This document shows positions 5,383-7,465 of a stretch of 7,465 bases of DNA, piece after piece (position 1 is the stretch's first letter; each line of letters begins with the position of its first letter). The translations under genes were made by a program, and so were the position numbers. The notes under the pieces were generated by a model. That model had not been told where the DNA came from. It worked only from the letters and a program-made list of their open reading frames with translations, and did no database searches. The DNA is from Chloroflexota bacterium (GTDB lineage: Bacteria > Chloroflexota > Limnocylindria > Limnocylindrales > CSP1-4): the NCBI GenBank assembly GCA_013695255.1, contig JACDAV010000274.1:1-7465 (forward strand). The letters run 5' to 3'.

Positions 5383-7323
5383 TCAGGTGGGGGGCGTGGT
5401 GCCGGCGACCGGCACCAGGTCCACCAGCGAGACGGATGGCATCGGCAAGGCGAACGCCAGCTCGACGAATCCGCCATCTGGCACCACGGTGCGCGGCGGC
5501 TCGAGCAGCTCGAGACGGTTCGCGTCGCGCAGCGTTCGCCAGGTCGCATCGTCCGGCCAGTCGGGTGCGCCGAGGCTCTCCCACACGGCGAGGATGTTCG
5601 AGTGCCGGGCGTCCAGCCGGTGGTGCCGCAGCTCGTACGCCAGGCCGCTCTCGAGGCCGTCGACGTTCAGGGTCACGTCGCGCTCCAGAAGCGGCGAACC
5701 CGCCGCCTTGGACTGGTCGAGGGTGCCGTTCCAGACCGCGATCGCGACTCGCCCGTCGGACCCGCGAGTGGCCCAGGCGTCGACGAGCCCACCCGCGCCG
5801 TCGCCCCGCAGCTCACAGGGGATCACGTCATCGCCGAGTCGCTCGAGCATCGCCAGCGCCCACCAGCGGGGCTTGCGGAGATTGCCCACGCTGAGCAGGC
5901 CGAAGCCACCGTGGAACAGCCGCGGCGGCGTTCCGAGCTCCTCGAAATGGTCGGACGCGACCCAGTAGGCCAGGGCCTCGCCGCGCTCCGCCGCGGCCTT
6001 CATGCCGGCGACGACGAGCGGGGCGCCGAAGACACCGTCGTTGACGATCGCGAAGTGGGTCGGCGAGACGCCCCACTCCGTCCACCAGATCGGCAGGTCG
6101 GGCCTGCCCTGCGCCGCGGTGATCGGGCGCAGGTCGAGCGGCGGGCTGCCGTAGGTGTGGGTGGAGAGGAAGTCGATCGGCGCGCCGGACCGGTCGCAGT
6201 GGGCCAGCAGCCCGTCGATCCAGCCGGCGGCAGCGGTCGAGGGCCCACCAACGCGAAGCCGCTGGTCGACCGCCTTGATCGCGCGCGCCGAGACGTCGTA
6301 CAGCTGGAAGTAGTCGGCCTGGGAGCCGGTCCAGAAGACCACGAGGTTCGGCTCGTTCCAGACCTCGAAGCCCCACCCGGCAACCTCGTCGATCCCGTAG
6401 CGCTCGACGAGGTGACGCGCCAGGCCGCCGACGAGGGCACCCCAGCGGTCCCAGTCGCGGGGCGGCGAGATGATCGCGCGATAGTCGAAGACGGTGCGCG
6501 TCTGGTCCGAGGCCAGGTCGCGCGGCATGAACGACAGCTCGACGATCGGCCGCAGGCCGAGCTCCAGCAGCCGGTCGTACACCGCGTCCAGCCGAGAGAA
6601 GTCGTGCACCGGCTGGCCGTCGACCTCCCGGTAGACCCGCAGCTCGTCGAGCAGCGCGCCGTGGGCGCGCACGGCGACGACGCCCAGCTCCTCGTGTGCC
6701 AGGCGCAGCGCCTCCCCGAGCTCCGCGCCGACGTCGAAATTCTGCTCGTTCGTGCCGCGGCAGAGCATCGACAGGTGCTCGGAGCCGATGATCGGCCGCC
6801 ATGGTCGATGGAGCGGCGTGCCGGAGGCGGCCGCGTCAACCGCCACCCAGACACGGGCGTCGCCCTGATCGCGGGGCACGGCCGCCAAGCCGCCGGACAC
6901 GTCACCGCCCGGGGCTTCGATGGTGGTCACGCTGGCCACCGCGTACCACGCCTCCCGGCCGGGCTCGGCAAGCGTGTCCGTGTACACGGTCGCCGGCACG
7001 GCCAGCACATCGCCGCCGCCGTGGTCGAGCGGCGACCACGGACCGGCGGCCGATGCGGCGCGATGGACGAGGTAGCCGGACGCGCCGGCCACCGCCGACC
7101 AGGACAGCGTGACGGCACCGCGACCGTCCCGGGCGGTGAGGCCCGCGGGCGGCGGCAGCCGCGGTTCGACGGCCCGCGGCTGGACGGCCGGATCCGATCG
7201 GACGCCGATCCGACGCTCCCAGTCCTCGCGGGCATGCGGAGCGGCCGGCCCGGGAAGCGGAGCGGGGCCCGCCGACCGGGTCTGCGACGCTTCGAGACCC
7301 TCGGGCTCCGCCTCCGCCGTCAT
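5383..7323 (-). CDS. GH39 family glycoside hydrolase (beta-xylosidase-like) with N-terminal FN3 domain
   Basis: This 646-aa enzyme is predicted to release terminal sugars such as xylose from oligosaccharides by a retaining mechanism. Residues 1-53 are a Pro/Ala/Glu-rich leader with D-W-E-R-R-I-G-V at 34-41. Residues 54-151 look like a fibronectin type III domain, with L-S-W at 73-75 and G-Y-L-V-H-R-A at 83-89. The catalytic barrel spans about 180-505: R-A-H-G-A at 219-223, W-N-E-P-N at 322-326 with E324 the probable acid/base, F-L-S-T-H-T-Y-G at 385-392, and W-T-E-W-G at 414-418 with E416 the probable nucleophile. Residues from 506 to the end form a beta-rich tail, ending in Pro/Val-rich sequence. 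No signal peptide or membrane segment is visible, so the enzyme seems cytosolic despite its FN3 domain. GH39 also contains alpha-L-iduronidase and other specificities, so xylosidase is only the most likely label. The ATG at 7323 follows the preceding gene by 22 nt with only a weak GGGA site. Confidence 0.93.
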   Translation of the reverse strand: MTAEAEPEGLEASQTRSAGPAPLPGPAAPHAREDWERRIGVRSDPAVQPRAVEPRLPPPAGLTARDGRGAVTLSWSAVAGASGYLVHRAASAAGPWSPLDHGGGDVLAVPATVYTDTLAEPGREAWYAVASVTTIEAPGGDVSGGLAAVPRDQGDARVWVAVDAAASGTPLHRPWRPIIGSEHLSMLCRGTNEQNFDVGAELGEALRLAHEELGVVAVRAHGALLDELRVYREVDGQPVHDFSRLDAVYDRLLELGLRPIVELSFMPRDLASDQTRTVFDYRAIISPPRDWDRWGALVGGLARHLVERYGIDEVAGWGFEVWNEPNLVVFWTGSQADYFQLYDVSARAIKAVDQRLRVGGPSTAAAGWIDGLLAHCDRSGAPIDFLSTHTYGSPPLDLRPITAAQGRPDLPIWWTEWGVSPTHFAIVNDGVFGAPLVVAGMKAAAERGEALAYWVASDHFEELGTPPRLFHGGFGLLSVGNLRKPRWWALAMLERLGDDVIPCELRGDGAGGLVDAWATRGSDGRVAIAVWNGTLDQSKAAGSPLLERDVTLNVDGLESGLAYELRHHRLDARHSNILAVWESLGAPDWPDDATWRTLRDANRLELLEPPRTVVPDGGFVELAFALPMPSVSLVDLVPVAGTTPPT

Positions 7324-7345
7324 CGGCGCGTCGTCCCGCGGTCCA

Positions 7346-7465
7346 CTACTCCAGCGTGCCGGCGGTGAACTCCTCGGGCGCGAGGATCGGGCGGATCACC
7401 TTCGTGATCGCGCCCTTCGTGAAGTACGTCTGGAGCTTGTCGTTGCGCAGCTCGTTGGCGATCGC
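7346..7465 (-). CDS. C-terminal end of an unidentified protein (partial, 5' end missing)
   Basis: Reading from the right edge, 39 sense codons run in one frame to TAG at 7348-7346. The residues are well mixed and charged, starting A-I-A-N-E-L-R-N-D-K and ending E-E-F-T-A-G-T-L-E. They include Q-T-Y-F-T-K-G-A, and the codons favour G or C in third position, as in the neighbours. This is therefore very probably the true C-terminus of a gene. I do not recognise the family from this short tail. It ends 22 nt before the GH39 start, so the two are likely in one transcript and perhaps in one carbohydrate pathway; the second point is only guilt by association. Confidence 0.7.
   Translation of the reverse strand, partial: AIANELRNDKLQTYFTKGAITKVIRPILAPEEFTAGTLE

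Noticed and set aside
5226..5549. N-terminal extension of the TAXI binding protein to an ATG at 5549
   Set aside because: It would overlap the end of the GH39 gene and the promoter and bury the signal peptide. GGAGGG 7 nt before 5225 and the lipobox at residue 36 fit the short start.
3984..5894. A 636-codon plus-strand open frame across DUF1850, TAXI and the 157-bp gap
   Set aside because: It crosses two genes and the promoter region, has low-complexity Arg/Pro-rich composition and no family motif. It is an antisense shadow.
5828..6802. A 324-codon minus-strand open frame inside the GH39 gene
   Set aside because: It lies wholly inside the GH39 gene in a different frame, is dominated by Arg and Ala, and has no motif.
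5008..7368. A 786-codon open frame on the plus strand opposite the GH39 gene and part of the TAXI gene
   Set aside because: The translation is rich in Arg, Gly, Ala, Asp and Val with no recognisable domain. It lies antisense to genes with clear catalytic or family motifs. Long antisense frames are expected in DNA of this G+C content.
1..7465. Search by eye for insertion-sequence ends, tandem or CRISPR-type repeats, tRNA or rRNA genes and phage or defence genes
   Set aside because: I saw no direct repeats with regular spacers, no transposase or integrase motifs and no RNA gene signatures. Apart from the gaps described, the window is filled with ordinary metabolic, transport and surface-protein genes.

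Overview
The window is about 70% G+C. Every gene I can support lies on the minus strand, so the window reads biologically from right to left. The high G+C, the GTG/TTG starts, and two lipoproteins tethered by long Ser/Ala/Gly/Pro linkers suggest a monoderm-like high-GC bacterium. Chloroflexota (for example Limnocylindria-like) or Actinomycetota are my best guesses. This is inference from style, because there is no rRNA or other phylogenetic marker here.

Layout from right to left. (1) 7346-7465: the last 39 codons of an unidentified gene cut by the window edge. (2) 5383-7323: a 646-aa glycoside hydrolase family 39 (beta-xylosidase-like) enzyme with an N-terminal fibronectin type III domain and no signal peptide. 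It starts 22 nt after gene 1 and is probably cotranscribed with it. (3) 5226-5382: a 157-bp gap with a credible sigma-70-type promoter whose spacer contains a perfect inverted repeat. (4) 4167-5225: a TAXI-family solute-binding lipoprotein with a strong GGAGGG ribosome binding site. (5) 3662-4162: a small DUF1850 protein. (6) 1680-3665: a fused (DctQ+DctM-type) TRAP permease, overlapping gene 5 by ATGA. (7) 498-1625 (or to 1661): a zinc-dependent medium-chain alcohol dehydrogenase. (8) 417-497: a short gap with a perfect GC-rich palindrome. (9) 1-416: the N-terminal part of a lipoprotein running off the left edge.

Genes 4 to 7 form one tightly packed operon (a 4-nt gap, a 4-nt overlap, then an 18- or 54-nt gap) read from the promoter in the 157-bp gap. 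The binding lipoprotein would capture a small, probably carboxylate-bearing substrate outside the membrane and pass it to the ion-gradient-driven fused permease. DUF1850 is a known companion of TAXI systems with unknown role. The dehydrogenase may oxidise the imported compound or a product of it. No substrate can be read from the sequence.

There is no mobile element, CRISPR array, RNA gene or phage signal in the window. The most interesting points are the divergent signature residues in the TAXI permease and DUF1850 protein, the ADH appended to the transporter operon, the FN3-GH39 enzyme lacking an export signal, and the cysteine-containing extracellular domain of the left-edge lipoprotein. 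I do not see clear evidence for a wholly new system.
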